NCBI GenBank assembly: GCA_023846275.1
Contig: CM043869.1
Span: forward strand, 15,471,501 to 15,535,500
Length of the DNA stretch: 64,000 nucleotides
Source: Vanilla planifolia
Taxonomy: Eukaryota; Streptophyta; Magnoliopsida; Asparagales; Orchidaceae
Direction: 5' to 3'
Each line of letters begins with the position of its first letter. Position 1 is the first letter of the stretch. A model generated the notes under the pieces. That model made no database searches. It worked only from the letters and a program-made list of their open reading frames with translations, and was not told where the DNA came from. Of this stretch, positions 12,102 to 23,060 are shown piece after piece. A program made the translations under genes and the position numbers.

Positions 12102-13531
12102 TATTGATCCCATGAGATTTGATGATTACAATACCAATAATATGTTATATAATGTATCCTCTTAGTTGCTACGAATAGGCAAAATTTGATAAAGAATGTG
12201 CAAGTCACATATAATACATAAGGATAAAGCCTTGGTGACTTCATCCCTTGGTCGATGGCTAAACTTAAAGAACTTAGAGCCTTATGGACCTGTACTTGGT
12301 TGAGTGGCTAACCATTTAGAACTTCACATTTATTATATTAATTTGGTAGAATGTTAAATCTTCACCTCTACATTATGGCACTTAAGATTGCATAAAATTC
12401 TCTTTGTTGCTTATGTATTCCTATATGTTAGATGATCTTTTTTTGAGTTATAATATCTTTAAATCACATAAATCTTACTGGTAATATGATGATAATAACT
12501 ATTATACTTATATAGCTTCCTTTCTAACTCTATGTCTTAATTATAACTTAAAATGATCTACATATCATATATATAATGTTCTCATCATACACATATGATC
12601 ATCATTGAGGTTAAAACTAGAAGTTTAAAGCATAATCTTATATTGTATTACCTTGTGCAAATCCTTATTATGTTTATGTTTCTAAGGTGACACATATATC
12701 ATATATATACAAAGTATATTTTGTACTTATATAATAATTTGCTCTCTCAAAATACTTAAAATGAACCTTAATTGGATCATACAATTATGTTTTACATGTA
12801 CCTATAAGATTTACATATGCATAATATAGTAACAAAATTATCAAATTTTCATACATATATGATGTGTCTATTATAGATGTAGAAAGTAATTATAATAATT
12901 CAACTTATAGTTAAGGTCTAACAGGTCACATCTTTGTATAGTTATAATGCTAATATCATACTAATACAAATTGTTTAAAAACCTGAGAGCAAATAAGTTA
13001 TATGCAAAAATTCATTATATATACATATATATACAACTCTCTTATTATAGAAATTTATTGTCACACTTGTATAATTTTTATGATTATTTGATATAAAATT
13101 TATAAAATCTAAGATTTTTCGTCATAACGTATGTTAAGTGGTAATTGTATAGTACAATGTTCTTGGTCTTACTTATATAATGAACTTTAGATATATAAAT
13201 ATGCATGTTATATATGCACTTCTTTAGATGACTAGACCTTTTTCTTATCACCTTAGGATAATCTCTTGATCATATTTGTACAAATGCAAATCAAGAACTC
13301 TAATGGCTAATTTAATATCTTTTAAAATATGATTTTAACTATTAGGTATGTCTTAAATGGTCTAAGTGATTAAGAGGTATAAATAGAAGAATGTTCAATA
13401 AAAATGCTAATGATTAAATTAGCAAAATCAGTCAAAGACTTAAAAGAAAAAAATATGCTCATACGTCTTAGCTAAAGCAATTATTGTGATGATCGTAGTA
13501 TCTTTTTGTTTTAGATCACTTTTTTCTTTAT
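12102..13531 (+). repeat. 3' LTR of the SIRE-like element
   Basis: It starts just after the polypurine tract. From about 12470 on it aligns by eye with 640-906 and then 6771-7576, the two halves of the interrupted 5' LTR. Similarity ends near 13531 at TTAAATCCA. The two LTRs differ at many positions and by small gaps, so the insertion is old. No reading frame is present. Confidence 0.55.
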
Positions 13532-13897
13532 TAAATCCACATTTATTAATAACTAAATTAAATTAGTCCCTTTTAATTAACTGAGTGAATAAATATCAGT
13601 TCAAGAATATATTGACTTAAACTTCATATCATTGATTTTAGTGATTGTTTTGTTGTGAAGTACTAAATTGTTACCAATATTTATTAACATTAAAGATTAG
13701 TGATTGAATTTATTGTTGGCATGTGACAAATAATGCCTCATACTTGATCATTAAGACCTAGTTTTTATGATTGGCTTTTGTAATTCAAAATACATATTAA
13801 AAATACAAAAAAATTCTCGAAAAATCAAACACAAAATTTAAGGAACAGAAAATAAGAAATATGAATCTCCTTTCCGTGTTCAACTCCCTTAATTTGG
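13532..13897. other. Intergenic, AT-rich
   Basis: No coding or repeat structure was recognised. The stretch separates the truncated 3' LTR from the promoter of the small gene. Confidence 0.4.
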
Positions 13898-13950
13898 CCA
13901 ATCACTACACAAGATAAGCAAGTTAATTTAGCATGTCCTCGTCTATAAAA
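13898..13950 (+). promoter_or_regulatory. Core promoter of the small gene: CCAAT and TATA boxes
   Basis: CCAAT is at 13898-13902 and TATAAAA at 13944-13950. Transcription would start near 13975, giving a 5' leader of about 55 bases rich in GA (GAAAAAGAGAGACGAGCGAG). There is no ATG between the TATA box and the proposed start codon except TATA-proximal ATGGC at 13962, which is upstream of the expected start of transcription. Confidence 0.5.
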
Positions 13951-14028
13951 CCTAACAATAGATGGCTCCTAGTTCGAGAAAAAGAGAGACGAGCGAGCAA
14001 GTAAGATTGAGCGTACATCTCTTGTTAG

Positions 14029-14539
14029 ATGGCTGAAGTAGTACAGCAATGGACGAAGCAATTTTCAAACTTCATGAAGATGGTAGCCAGTCTCAATCTT
14101 GTTATAAATAACCATAAAATACATATATAAATCATCTTCTCTATCGATTAACTTATACATTTATTTTTCTAATGGAATAAGCTACATTATTTAGGAATAA
14201 ATACTAATTTTCATTTCTGCCAACTTGTAAGCAGGAAGAAGATGAAGTCAAGAAATACCACATGTTTCTGCCGGTGCGTTTTTCTCTCTCGTAAGCTGAT
14301 TTAGTTGACTAATGTTTGATGGGAACTGAGTCACATTTAATTTGTCGCTAATTCGTAACAGCTTTATTTTCTGCTTATTTTGATCAACCTTTGGCAAAAC
14401 AAAAGAGGGATTTTAAACACAGATGTGATAATATTTTTCTTTGAAGGGAATTCAGAGGCGAGAGGTTGAATCGACTAAGGTGATTGATCCTGCTTCGTTA
14501 CCCAAACCGACTAAGCCGCCCGGTCCTCAGATCCACTGA
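14029..14539 (+). CDS. Small three-exon gene, 61-residue protein of unknown function
   Basis: I do not recognise the protein. Exon 1 is 14029-14082 (18 residues, MAEVVQQWTKQFSNFMKM), exon 2 is 14235-14273 (EEDEVKKYHMFLP), and exon 3 is 14447-14539, ending in TGA. All introns are phase 0: intron 1 is GTAGCC…GCAG (152 bp) and intron 2 GTGCGT…GAAG (173 bp). The three exons join without a stop. The N-terminal part could form an amphipathic helix; the middle is acidic then basic; the last ~15 residues are Pro-rich (LPKPTKPPGPQIH). There is no signal peptide or membrane segment, so it is probably cytosolic or nuclear. Support comes from CCAAT/TATA boxes upstream, AATAAA at 14651, and exons of higher GC than their surroundings. 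The donor sites are only moderately good, so the splice model could shift. Without splicing the frame stops at 14128 after 33 residues. Confidence 0.55.
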
Positions 14540-14650
14540 AGAATGGAGTCGTGGGGAAGACGCTTAAACTTCGTTATTTCCGGCTTAATATTCCATCTAC
14601 TGCACTACTTTGTGCCATGCATTCCAGAGATCTGTGCTTGCTGTAGTTTA

Positions 14651-14656
14651 AATAAA
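14651..14656 (+). terminator. Polyadenylation signal of the small gene
   Basis: AATAAA, repeated as AATAAAAATAAA, lies about 110 bases after the stop codon at 14539, a normal 3' UTR distance. Confidence 0.45.
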
Positions 14657-14659
14657 AAT

Positions 14660-16666
14660 AAATGGTGCGATGAGGATGCATACTGATGCAAGGTCCCTTT
14701 GTGAGCTTTTTGTGCCTGTTCGGTTGTCATGGTGCTTTATGTAATTATAGCAAAGCTTAAAGAATAATGGTTGGTTTTGTTTTAATGGTGCCTTGTGAGT
14801 TTAAGTTTAAAAGAAAATTAAAAAACAGTTTTATATAAATAAAAATGGTGTTTTGATGAAAAGTATTCGTTAGACTTTTGTATGTATAGGTGTCGTTTGT
14901 GTATTATGACTAATTCAATCTGGTTTGTAATGATTCAAGATGTCTTGAATTAATTTAAAACTTACATAAAAATTAGTTTATTTAGAGAAATAGATTTATA
15001 GCTTATTGGATAGAAGAAACAAATTTTGTCTATTGTTGTCTATCATATTGGTGGCAATACACTTGACTTTCCATCCATAAGCTATGAGGGTCCATTGGGT
15101 GATCATGATGTTGATCATTAGATAATGATCACCTAAAATAACAATAATGTCACAAGTATTATGACTTACGTAATGGATGACGATCAACACCCACATTTAT
15201 AAATGATGTCACGCTTTCATCTCCAAAGTTATGTTTGTGCATCTTGATCTCATTCTTGCTTACCTATTAAGCTCTATGATAAGCAATCCTTTCTTGATGA
15301 TGGAATGAAGGATGACCACTAGTAAAGTTTTAGTATACTTATTAATGTCAAAGCAATGAGGAGATGTTGAACAATATTGTATTCATTATAGAAATTAAAA
15401 TAAGTAATGAGCACGTGCTAATCATGTATGCATTGAGAAAAATGATTGCATTCCATTATACATGTGATGTAAGGAGTAGAAGATATTTGTCATGTTACTG
15501 TTTATGACATCGCAATGAGAGCTGGCTTCAATTGTAGAAGATGTACAATTAACTCTATAATGTTTAACATTCACTTTGTGACATAAGAACACACCTTATT
15601 TGTAGAGATCATTATTTCAAACAAAGGTTTGCTAAACTCAGAGCCAAGCCCACTTGGACTTTATTTTGTTTGATTAGCTTCACGTTCTCATCTATGGTTA
15701 TTTTATCCATCATATCATTCCCAACTTATATCCTCTAGTTTCTCTCTTATATTGATTAGTTGAGTCACAAGTTGAATCTAATACTTCCCTCATGTGAAAT
15801 ATTTCTAGGTTGATAATAGTTTTCTCCATGAGCATTTTGGCGATGATATGATGATTAAAGAAAATGTTTTGAACACTTTGGGCTGCCTCCCCATGTGGCA
15901 TTATTGACTACATCACGAGAATTCTATACACTATTGATGTGGAATTCCATCCAAGTTTGAACTTATTTTATTTTTCAAATAATTCTCTTATTATAACCAC
16001 TTTTAGCCTTACATCTTGTAAAGGAGAAAGTCACTTATAGTTGAACTCTATTTAGAGGGATACATTGAGATTTTTACATTATATTCCTCTCTTTACTCTT
16101 ACACATATGTGATACCATTATTCTAAAGGACTAGGGTATTTAGTTTTTTTATGTTTTCTTGAGTTATTTATTAGTAAGAATTCTCTATGAGTGAGGTTAG
16201 TCTTTTTTTTATTGAAAGAAAATATGATCAATAGAAATTTTGATAATGCACTAAGAAACATTAATATAAAGGCTTGAATGGGAAAAATGAACTAAAATTA
16301 AGTGTGTGAGAATCCAACAAGAAGGTGATGAATTATGAGTTTTAAAATATTTTTACTAATTTTTAGATCATATTTATTTTACATAAATCTTTATATAAAT
16401 AATTTAATGTTTATAAAAAAATAATTTAATTTATAAATATATTAATTTATAATTTTTATGATTATAAAAATAAAAATTGAAATGATACATTGAAATTTTT
16501 AAGTTGTTTGGTTTAAACTAGAATCTACGTTCGCCTTTAATCGAGGTAAGAAAAAACTTCACTATTAAAAGAGCTACAACTTGATATTTTTTCTTACAGT
16601 TTACTTTCCACCAACATTAGGTTTTTTTAACAGTCCATCTCCTATATGTTAGCTTTTATAGGTTAT
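14660..16666. other. Intergenic, AT-rich, no gene seen
   Basis: Only short open frames occur, with no recognisable protein motif. The segment 15000-16100 is slightly less AT-rich and may be a very old repeat, but I could not place it in a family. Confidence 0.4.
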
Positions 16667-16729
16667 TCTCTAATCCCTAATCTCTAATCCCTAATCCATA
16701 ATCCCTAATCTCTAATCTCTAATCCCTAA
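16667..16729. repeat. Interstitial heptamer array TCYCTAA x9, telomere-like
   Basis: Nine back-to-back 7-base units: four TCTCTAA, four TCCCTAA and one TCCATAA. TCCCTAA is one base away from the plant telomere unit (CCCTAAA, permuted ACCCTAA). The register is perfect over 63 bases with no gaps. It is flanked by AT-rich DNA with no other telomeric sequence. Confidence 0.75.
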
Positions 16730-19700
16730 CCTGGGCTTTTATATGCTCAACCACAACTTAATTTTTTATGAGATCAAACAAAGCTTAGACTTTCATAAAT
16801 GCCACACCACTCAACTCCAAAGGAAAAAGAAAATACATCAAGAAATAAATTTTTGATAAAAAAGTAAAAAAAATTATTATATTTATTGAGGAATAGTGAA
16901 AGACACAAAGAGTTCAAATTAAGAAAATAAGTGAGAAAATGAAAGCTTAAAATATTTAGTCTTAGTTGAAAAAATAAACAATTTTGAGTAATACTAAGAC
17001 ATAGTTGCCATTGGGAGATTGTTACGTTAATAAAATAGAATGTAACCCATCTTTTAGATCTCAAAATATTGTTCACTTTCATTAGTCATATAATTCATAA
17101 TGGTTAGGTATTTATAGTTTGATCATAACCATTAAAAAATGAATGAAAAGATGTTTTAAAAGTTGCTACCAAACAACTTAAAAAGCTCTTCCAAGCACCT
17201 TAAAAAATTCTTCTAAAATGGCTAATTATAAGGGCACATATAACACCTAGGTAATTAGCTGTTAGGCAAGATCAACTAGAGTCGTTGGATGCGATTGAAG
17301 AGGTTATGGACAGTTAGATTGCAAATTGTAAAAGTGAAAAAGTTTTGGATGATTGGATTAAAGAGGATTAGATCTAAGCCATTTGATCAAGTTAGCTTAG
17401 AACATGATTGTTTGATTTATCAATGTTAAGGATGGGAACCATCAGAGTTATAGGATTCAAATATAGAAAGTTATAGATCATCCAATTCAAGGATAGATTA
17501 TTTGAAATAAAGGAAACAATTAAAATTGTCTAATTAAGTCAGACGTTATCATGGTCATCCAATCAAAGCTTCAAAACAAAACTTAACTGACAGATAAGAT
17601 ATCTTAGTTGTCTAATCGAGGATAGATAAAAAGAAGGTATCTGTTATTACCATTCGATTGTGATTATCAAATAAATGATAGGATAGATCAAAATTACTAT
17701 TTAAAAATGCAAACATAATCCCTACTATTCGATCATGAAAATGCATGATCGAACGATACTAACTTGCTTTAGCTTTGGATGTAATAAGGCAACAAAAAAA
17801 TAATTCCATATGGTAAAATAGCTGAATGGATTGCTCTTTATAAGAACTTTTATGCATTTAATATATGCGCTAAATTGGGGTTAGCTCTCCCATTGAGCAT
17901 TCAGAATTTTACCACCTAGAGTCACTTGAATCTTTACAGGTTAATTCATAGTTATAGGTCTGAACCAACCCATTTGTATACTTGAGTCAAGTTCAACCTA
18001 GCTTGATCCTTTGCCTTACCCCCAACCATGTTCAGAATGCATAGTGGTCAAGATCGAGTTCGACTTGATTTTGTTCCAGCTATCTTCGACTAAATATTTA
18101 AGAGTGGCCATTCGAGCTTACTCATCCCAAAAGCTTTGCAGTTGGGCATATGCTTGGGATGTGGCTTAGAATGTATTTTTTTAATTATGAAAATTTAATA
18201 GAAATATTTTTTCTATTTCATCTAAAGTTTAATAATTGACTTAACATGAAATTTGATAAAAATGATGTAAAAGGAGAATTCAACCAAGAAAAAAGATTAA
18301 GTGATTGAAAAATAAATACTTATATATTTCTTAAATCAAGAAAAAGATTGAGCAAATTTGGATAGTTAAGTAGGATTTGAATTTGATATGAATAGAGAGA
18401 TGTGTCTTATAATTAATAATTAACAAACTAACCTTCTATTTTATAGTAAATTTTTTTTTGAAAAAATTTGATGTACATGTCTTTAATCCTTAAAGCATGT
18501 GAAACACTCCAAAGTGTTTTGAAGATTATTATTTCACGATCTTCAAAAGTGTGTAGTTTGTTTTTCACATCTAAACTTATTTCATACTAAACAAGTTTAT
18601 TAGAATAAAATATAAAATATTTAAATCTTGACTCATCAAATATAAGGATAACCTAAAAGAATAATTTTATTCATATCTACCAATATTTTAGTAATTGTTT
18701 TCTTTCTAAAATGCATATTCTCTCTTGCTTTTACAATTTTTAGTTTGTCATTAACCCTTTGAATTTTTTGTGGAAAATCTTAAATTTCATTTTGAGTATG
18801 ATGTTTTAAATTTTTTAAAGTGCCTAAACAAAACCACATGATATGTTACCCAATACTAATATAGTAATTGACTTAAACAACTCCACTTGATTACCTAGTC
18901 AAATCAAATGGTTTACCTAATCTGGGCCAACAAGAACTTGAAGTCTTTTTGGAATTCACCTTTTGGAGGATAGATTCTCCTATCCTTTACAATTTATGCC
19001 AACGTTAAATCGGTTTTTATTATTTTACACTTCCATTTTTCTTACTCATTATTGATTGTATTTAATTATTGCCCATTTTGGATTTGATTTATTTTATTAA
19101 TAAATAACTCTTATGGTAATTCGAATGCATTTCTTAACTATGATAGTGGTTTGACCCTTTCTCTTATATTAAACTATTTGACTTCCCTATTAGCTTTATT
19201 ATATTTGACTTATTTGGCTAAGGATAACAAATGAAGGTTTAAATGAGTAAAAACTTGTTATAATTGCATATCATGATATTCAAAAATTGTGTCTGTATCA
19301 TAGTTAGGATCAGTTTTTGGTGATAATACATGAGAATTATAGTAGCTCATCAAATATAGCATAAGTTACTTTTTTGCATTTTCTTAGTAAAAGATTTCCC
19401 ATCTTGTATTTATGTGACCTCTTCTTTGAGATCTCCATTTTCAAATGTCAATTACTTGGTTCACAGGACCATAGACTGGCATCCTTAAACATCTAATGCT
19501 TCAACCATTTCTAAATAATTTAGGAGACGAGCACTAAAATGGCTACTTTTATCCATTAATGCTCATTCATGCTTATACTTCTCCAATATTTTGAGGCAAT
19601 AATGCACTTTTATATCACAACAAGAATCAGCTCTAGAGGCATTCGTCATTCTTCTGATACATATATAAGTTTTAGAGATTGCTAAACAAATCTATTTTAT

Positions 19701-19800
19701 TTCAGGTCATTTGTAAACATTAGTCCACAGCTTTAAGTTAAGCATGGCAATTGTTCTTGGCAATTGAAATAATTACCAATGCCCATGCCCACGATCCCGC
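16730..19800. other. Intergenic, AT-rich, no gene seen
   Basis: No supported reading frame. The part 17220-18180 is a little richer in GC and contains repeated GATTGGAT/ATTGTCTAAT-like words, as in a decayed LTR or transposon, but no ends or coding blocks were found. Confidence 0.4.
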
Positions 19801-20046
19801 CTCATTACTTCTTAATTAAGCCCCTTCCCCATCATTTATGCTTAGCAGATATTCTACCGCATAAATTTTTAGATGATTTGAAAAAAACGAAAATAGAATT
19901 TATCACATAAGTGATCAGACACGGCATTAGACACCTCTTGACAACCGTCTCTGGTTGGCAGCCACGTAAGCACCACTTGGCGCTTCCATGCCAACTCATA
20001 CGATTAACGGACAGACGTGTATTCCTCGGCAGCGGCTTACCAAGTC

Positions 20047-20052
20047 TATAAG
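20047..20052 (+). promoter_or_regulatory. Possible TATA box of the small heat-shock gene
   Basis: TATAAG lies 46 bases before the ATG at 20093. If used, it gives a leader of only about 15 bases, which is short. A more distant promoter would leave ATG codons at 20063 and 20071 upstream of the gene; the first opens a three-codon frame (ATG CAC CGA TGA). I saw no perfect heat-shock element (alternating GAA/TTC) in the 300 bases upstream, only partial ones. Confidence 0.35.
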
Positions 20053-20092
20053 AAAGGCAAGGATGCACCGATGATCGCAACTAAACGTCCAG

Positions 20093-20611
20093 ATGGCGAG
20101 CATAATTCCGTGGAGCGGTGCCCGCCGTGGGGATTGGTCGTACGCGGACCCTTTCGACCTTTGGGACCCATTTACCAGCACCTGGCCGTACGATCCCTTC
20201 GACCTATGGGACCGCGGTCGCGGAAACTGGCACCAGCGGGATGTCGGCAGCGACGTGGGAACGGCCGCACTTGCCCGAGCGCACGTCGACTGGCGCGAGA
20301 CCCCCGATGCCCACTTGTTCTTGGCGGAGCTCCCAGGGGTGAGGAAGGAGGAGGTGAGGGTGGAAGTGGAGGACGGCGGAGTGCTGCGTATAAGCGGGGA
20401 GAGGAACGAGGAGGAGGTGTCCAGCGGGGGTACGTGGCGCCACGTTGAGCGCCGAAGGGGGAGCTTCCTGCGCCGCCTTCGACTGCCGGAGAACGCCAAG
20501 CCGGAGGAAATACGTGCTTCGATGGAGAACGGTTTGCTCACCGTCACGGTGCCAAAGCGGGAGGGGTTCGCCGAGGAGGTGCGCACTGTTCGCTCCATCG
20601 ATGTGGCTTAG
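20093..20611 (+). CDS. Class I cytosolic small heat-shock protein (HSP20 family)
   Basis: This is a 172-residue ATP-independent chaperone that holds unfolding proteins in large cytosolic oligomers during heat stress. The gene is intronless and GC-rich, as usual for class I members. The start MASIIPW fits the class I N-terminus (M-S-I/L-I-P). The alpha-crystallin domain runs from about residue 64 (HVDWRETPDAHLF) through ELPGVRKEEVRVEVED and ISGER to about 157. The conserved G-x-L turn is present (MENGLLTVTVPK), and the C-terminal I-x-V anchor is I169-D-V171. The N-terminal arm carries DPFDLWD twice, at residues 19-25 and 34-40, 45 bases apart; class I proteins usually have one such motif. The stop is TAG. 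Overlapping open frames on both strands are by-products of the GC-rich sequence. Confidence 0.93.
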   Translation: MASIIPWSGARRGDWSYADPFDLWDPFTSTWPYDPFDLWDRGRGNWHQRDVGSDVGTAALARAHVDWRETPDAHLFLAELPGVRKEEVRVEVEDGGVLRISGERNEEEVSSGGTWRHVERRRGSFLRRLRLPENAKPEEIRASMENGLLTVTVPKREGFAEEVRTVRSIDVA

Positions 20612-20856
20612 TATAAGTATACAACTATAGTTATATGTTTGTTTATGAGGTCTATGTGCGTGTTTGTATTTCTGTGCGCGTGCGTTGCTTCTGTTGTGTA
20701 CACGAGTTTAATGTACAAGGGGCAGGAGTGTGAAATATGTGGTGATGTTCAACTTGGTTATACAAAAAGTCTTTCGTTAAAAACTGTTGGATTATGTTGC
20801 CTGGCAATGGGAATGCGCAAGCAAACTAAGGAAATGGAGATACATTTAGTGATGAT

Positions 20857-20862
20857 AATAAA
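20857..20862 (+). terminator. Possible polyadenylation signal of the small heat-shock gene
   Basis: AATAAA lies about 245 bases after the stop codon, where GC content returns to the AT-rich background. No earlier AATAAA was seen in the 3' region. Confidence 0.35.
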
Positions 20863-20869
20863 TTAAATA

Positions 20870-22530
20870 GGAAATATTTTAGACTTTAATGAAATTTTTT
20901 GATCAAAATTTATGTAAACAATCCAATTACTGTAATAAAAGATCTTTTTAATTTTTGTGTAATTTTTGACTATTAAAACTTTTTCATTATGTCATTATGA
21001 CATAGGAAAATGTGCACCTTATGGAGTTTTAAATTATGTTTAATATAAATTTAAATACATAATAAAATAAAAACTTGAAAGTCAATACATTAGTAATATA
21101 ATAAATAAGGGCTCTCGATACATAATAGGATTAATCCTTGAATTAATAAATCTTTTCTTATCATTCTAGTACATTCATATGTTGGCTCTCTCGCATCATA
21201 TACTATATTATTGTCTCATCATTTCTATGGCAATTGTTGCCAAATTTTACTTTATTAGTCTTATTATTCTAAACTTAGAAGAAACATGAAGGGGTTCATG
21301 ATACTTCTTTATCTTTTGAGTTGTTCTGTCAAATTGGTTGCTCAAGATCTTTGGTCCAGACTCGATGAAAAAGATCAGATCATTTCTTATGGATTCCTTA
21401 AGAACGATTTGATCCTTTATGTTGCCCTCCTTGACTTCATCGCACTATGTCAATTCTCTCACACCTCTTTTTGTTCGATCAAAATCATCATCATCGACTC
21501 TATTGCCTTTAGTTATTTTTTGCTTCATCACCTCTGCTTACTCTACAAAATCTTGTTAAATCTACTACAACATATTGATTCAAATTGAAAAAGACCAGAC
21601 ATGCTGGTTTTATTACAAAATATTGATTGTTGCCCCTTTAGCTTTGTCAAAATGATTTTGATTGGTTATTTCTTCCCAATAATACTTATTGAACATTCGT
21701 CATCAATTCTATTGTCCCTATTAGCTCTATGATATCTATCAATTTCCCCAAACAATCATATTCCTTTTTTATTGCACATCATTAGTTGTATTAATTTATT
21801 GATATTGGCTCTAGTGCCTAATTTGTTTTTGTCTCATTATATGAACTTTGTAGCCTTATCAATTCTATCAAATATATCAACCCTACTACTCTCTTAACAT
21901 TGTCATAGCATACTAATAATAATACAATTAGGGAGATTTTACCATTTGGGAATCTGAGTTTGGCTATTACACATTTAGGTGAATATCCAATAATCCAACA
22001 ACTTAAACTTCAAACTTTAACATTATTTTTAGTTTATAATATGTGACTAAAATCAATTTGCTTGCACTCAAAGAATTATCCTTAAGATAACAAAAACTTT
22101 TCAAGAGAAGTTAATCTATTGCAAGTTAAAACTTGGAAAAAAATAATTACTTTATGTGAAATTCTCATTCTCATATCATAAACTAACGATTTATTTTTTT
22201 CATATTTCTAATGTCATTCAATATCATTTAAACCAAGTTTTTAGATTTCAAATTGAAAATCTCTCTCTTATATTTTATTTATCTTTTCATATACAAATTC
22301 AACAATTTATATAATTCAATGTATGTACATTTCATTTAGATATCAATTATTTCATCCTTGCACTTACATACAACATTCCATGTAGTTTAAGTGTATAAAA
22401 AAAATATAAGAATAGATTTATATTCTTGTAGCCAATATGGATTAACTATGTATTAGGCGTGTTTTGAAATAAAATGTATAAAATTTTTAGTATTTTCTAT
22501 GGCTATCATGTATTTCATCACAACCTTTAT
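20870..22530. other. Intergenic, AT-rich, no gene seen
   Basis: A 100-codon open frame at 21286-21588 has a composition dominated by Leu, Ile and Phe and no recognisable domain. The stretch 21330-21900 has loosely repeated words around TCTATTGCC and TCAATTCTAT, suggesting a decayed tandem repeat rather than a gene. Confidence 0.4.
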
Positions 22531-22531
22531 G

Positions 22532-23060
22532 TGTCACGATATTCGTCCAATAGATCTAAAATTATGAGTGTCAAACATAGGCTAAGTCAAACATCATAGA
22601 TTTAATAGGTAAAATAACACAAATTATAATGTGAAAAATAGGTCACCTAAATTGTTACATATAAGATCATAATTTGAATATAATAATATGCATATGTAAT
22701 AACAAAAGACATATATATTATGTTACATTTTTCATTATATAAATTTTATCTTTTAACTCAGCAATTTTTAATAACAGTTTTTAATTGATTTTTATTTTAG
22801 CAAGCCAACCACTCCATCCCATAAGATTAATCCCAACTCCTTATATGGATAGGCTTTTATCTTTTCATATTAGAATAATTCAACTCTTCATATGGATATG
22901 TCATCTCTATCCCATAGTATTTTCAATCTCTCATATAAACCAAGCCATTATCATCCTATGGGATTTTGCTTAATTCTCTCTCTTGGACAAAGCCACCTTT
23001 AACCCATGGAGTTTCTTGCAAAACCATTCATATGTATATAGCCATATTCTTATAACACTG
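22532..23060 (+). mobile_element. Possible gypsy LTR start containing a minisatellite
   Basis: TGTCACGATATTCGTCC at about 22532 resembles the start of chromovirus-type LTRs (TGTCACGACC…). The following block (GTGTCAAACATAGGCTAAGTC, then AAAATAGGTCACC) has a layout I associate with such LTRs. The minisatellite at 22818-23056 falls inside. No internal coding region or matching LTR was found, so it may be a solo LTR. The end is not defined. Confidence 0.3.
22818..23056. repeat. Minisatellite, about 5 units of 44-48 bp
   Basis: Unit starts at about 22818, 22865, 22911, 22955 and 23003. Each begins with a CCCATA/CCTATG-type word followed by a T-rich stretch, then CTCTTCATATGGA or a variant, then a GCCATTTT-like end. 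The units are strongly diverged but regularly spaced. Confidence 0.45.

Larger units (their letters stand above)
556..13531 (+). mobile_element. Degenerate SIRE/Maximus-like copia LTR retrotransposon with internal deletion and nested LINE
   Basis: Two similar AT-rich segments flank an internal region in the same orientation. One is 640-906 continued at 6771-7576; the other is about 12470-13531. After the first copy comes a sequence like the initiator-Met primer binding site (8116-8128), then gag relics (about 8150-9290), then a broken 3' ORF (about 10150-11600), a purine tract (12089-12099) and the second LTR. This is the order of a SIRE-type element. No integrase, reverse transcriptase or RNase H was recognised between gag and the 3' ORF, so pol seems deleted. 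The first LTR is interrupted by a LINE and its 5' end is replaced by the segment at 1-555. All reading frames are broken. Confidence 0.6.

Noticed and set aside
16774-17082. 102-codon Phe/Leu/Asn-rich minus-strand frame
   Set aside because: The composition reflects AT-rich DNA; no promoter, domain or exon structure was seen.
17100-18180. Slightly GC-richer stretch considered as a gene
   Set aside because: No frame longer than a few dozen codons and no splice-consistent exon chain; more like a decayed repeat.
19996-20598. 200-codon open frame on the minus strand over the small heat-shock gene, plus overlapping plus-strand frames
   Set aside because: They lie within the GC-rich heat-shock coding region, have no domain, and arise because stop codons are rare in GC-rich DNA.
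20639-20866. 75-codon frame downstream of the small heat-shock gene
   Set aside because: It falls in the expected 3' UTR, has no domain, and its composition follows GT-rich simple sequence.
21286-21588. 100-codon frame starting like a signal peptide
   Set aside because: Hydrophobicity follows from T-rich loosely repeated DNA; no domain or gene signals around it.
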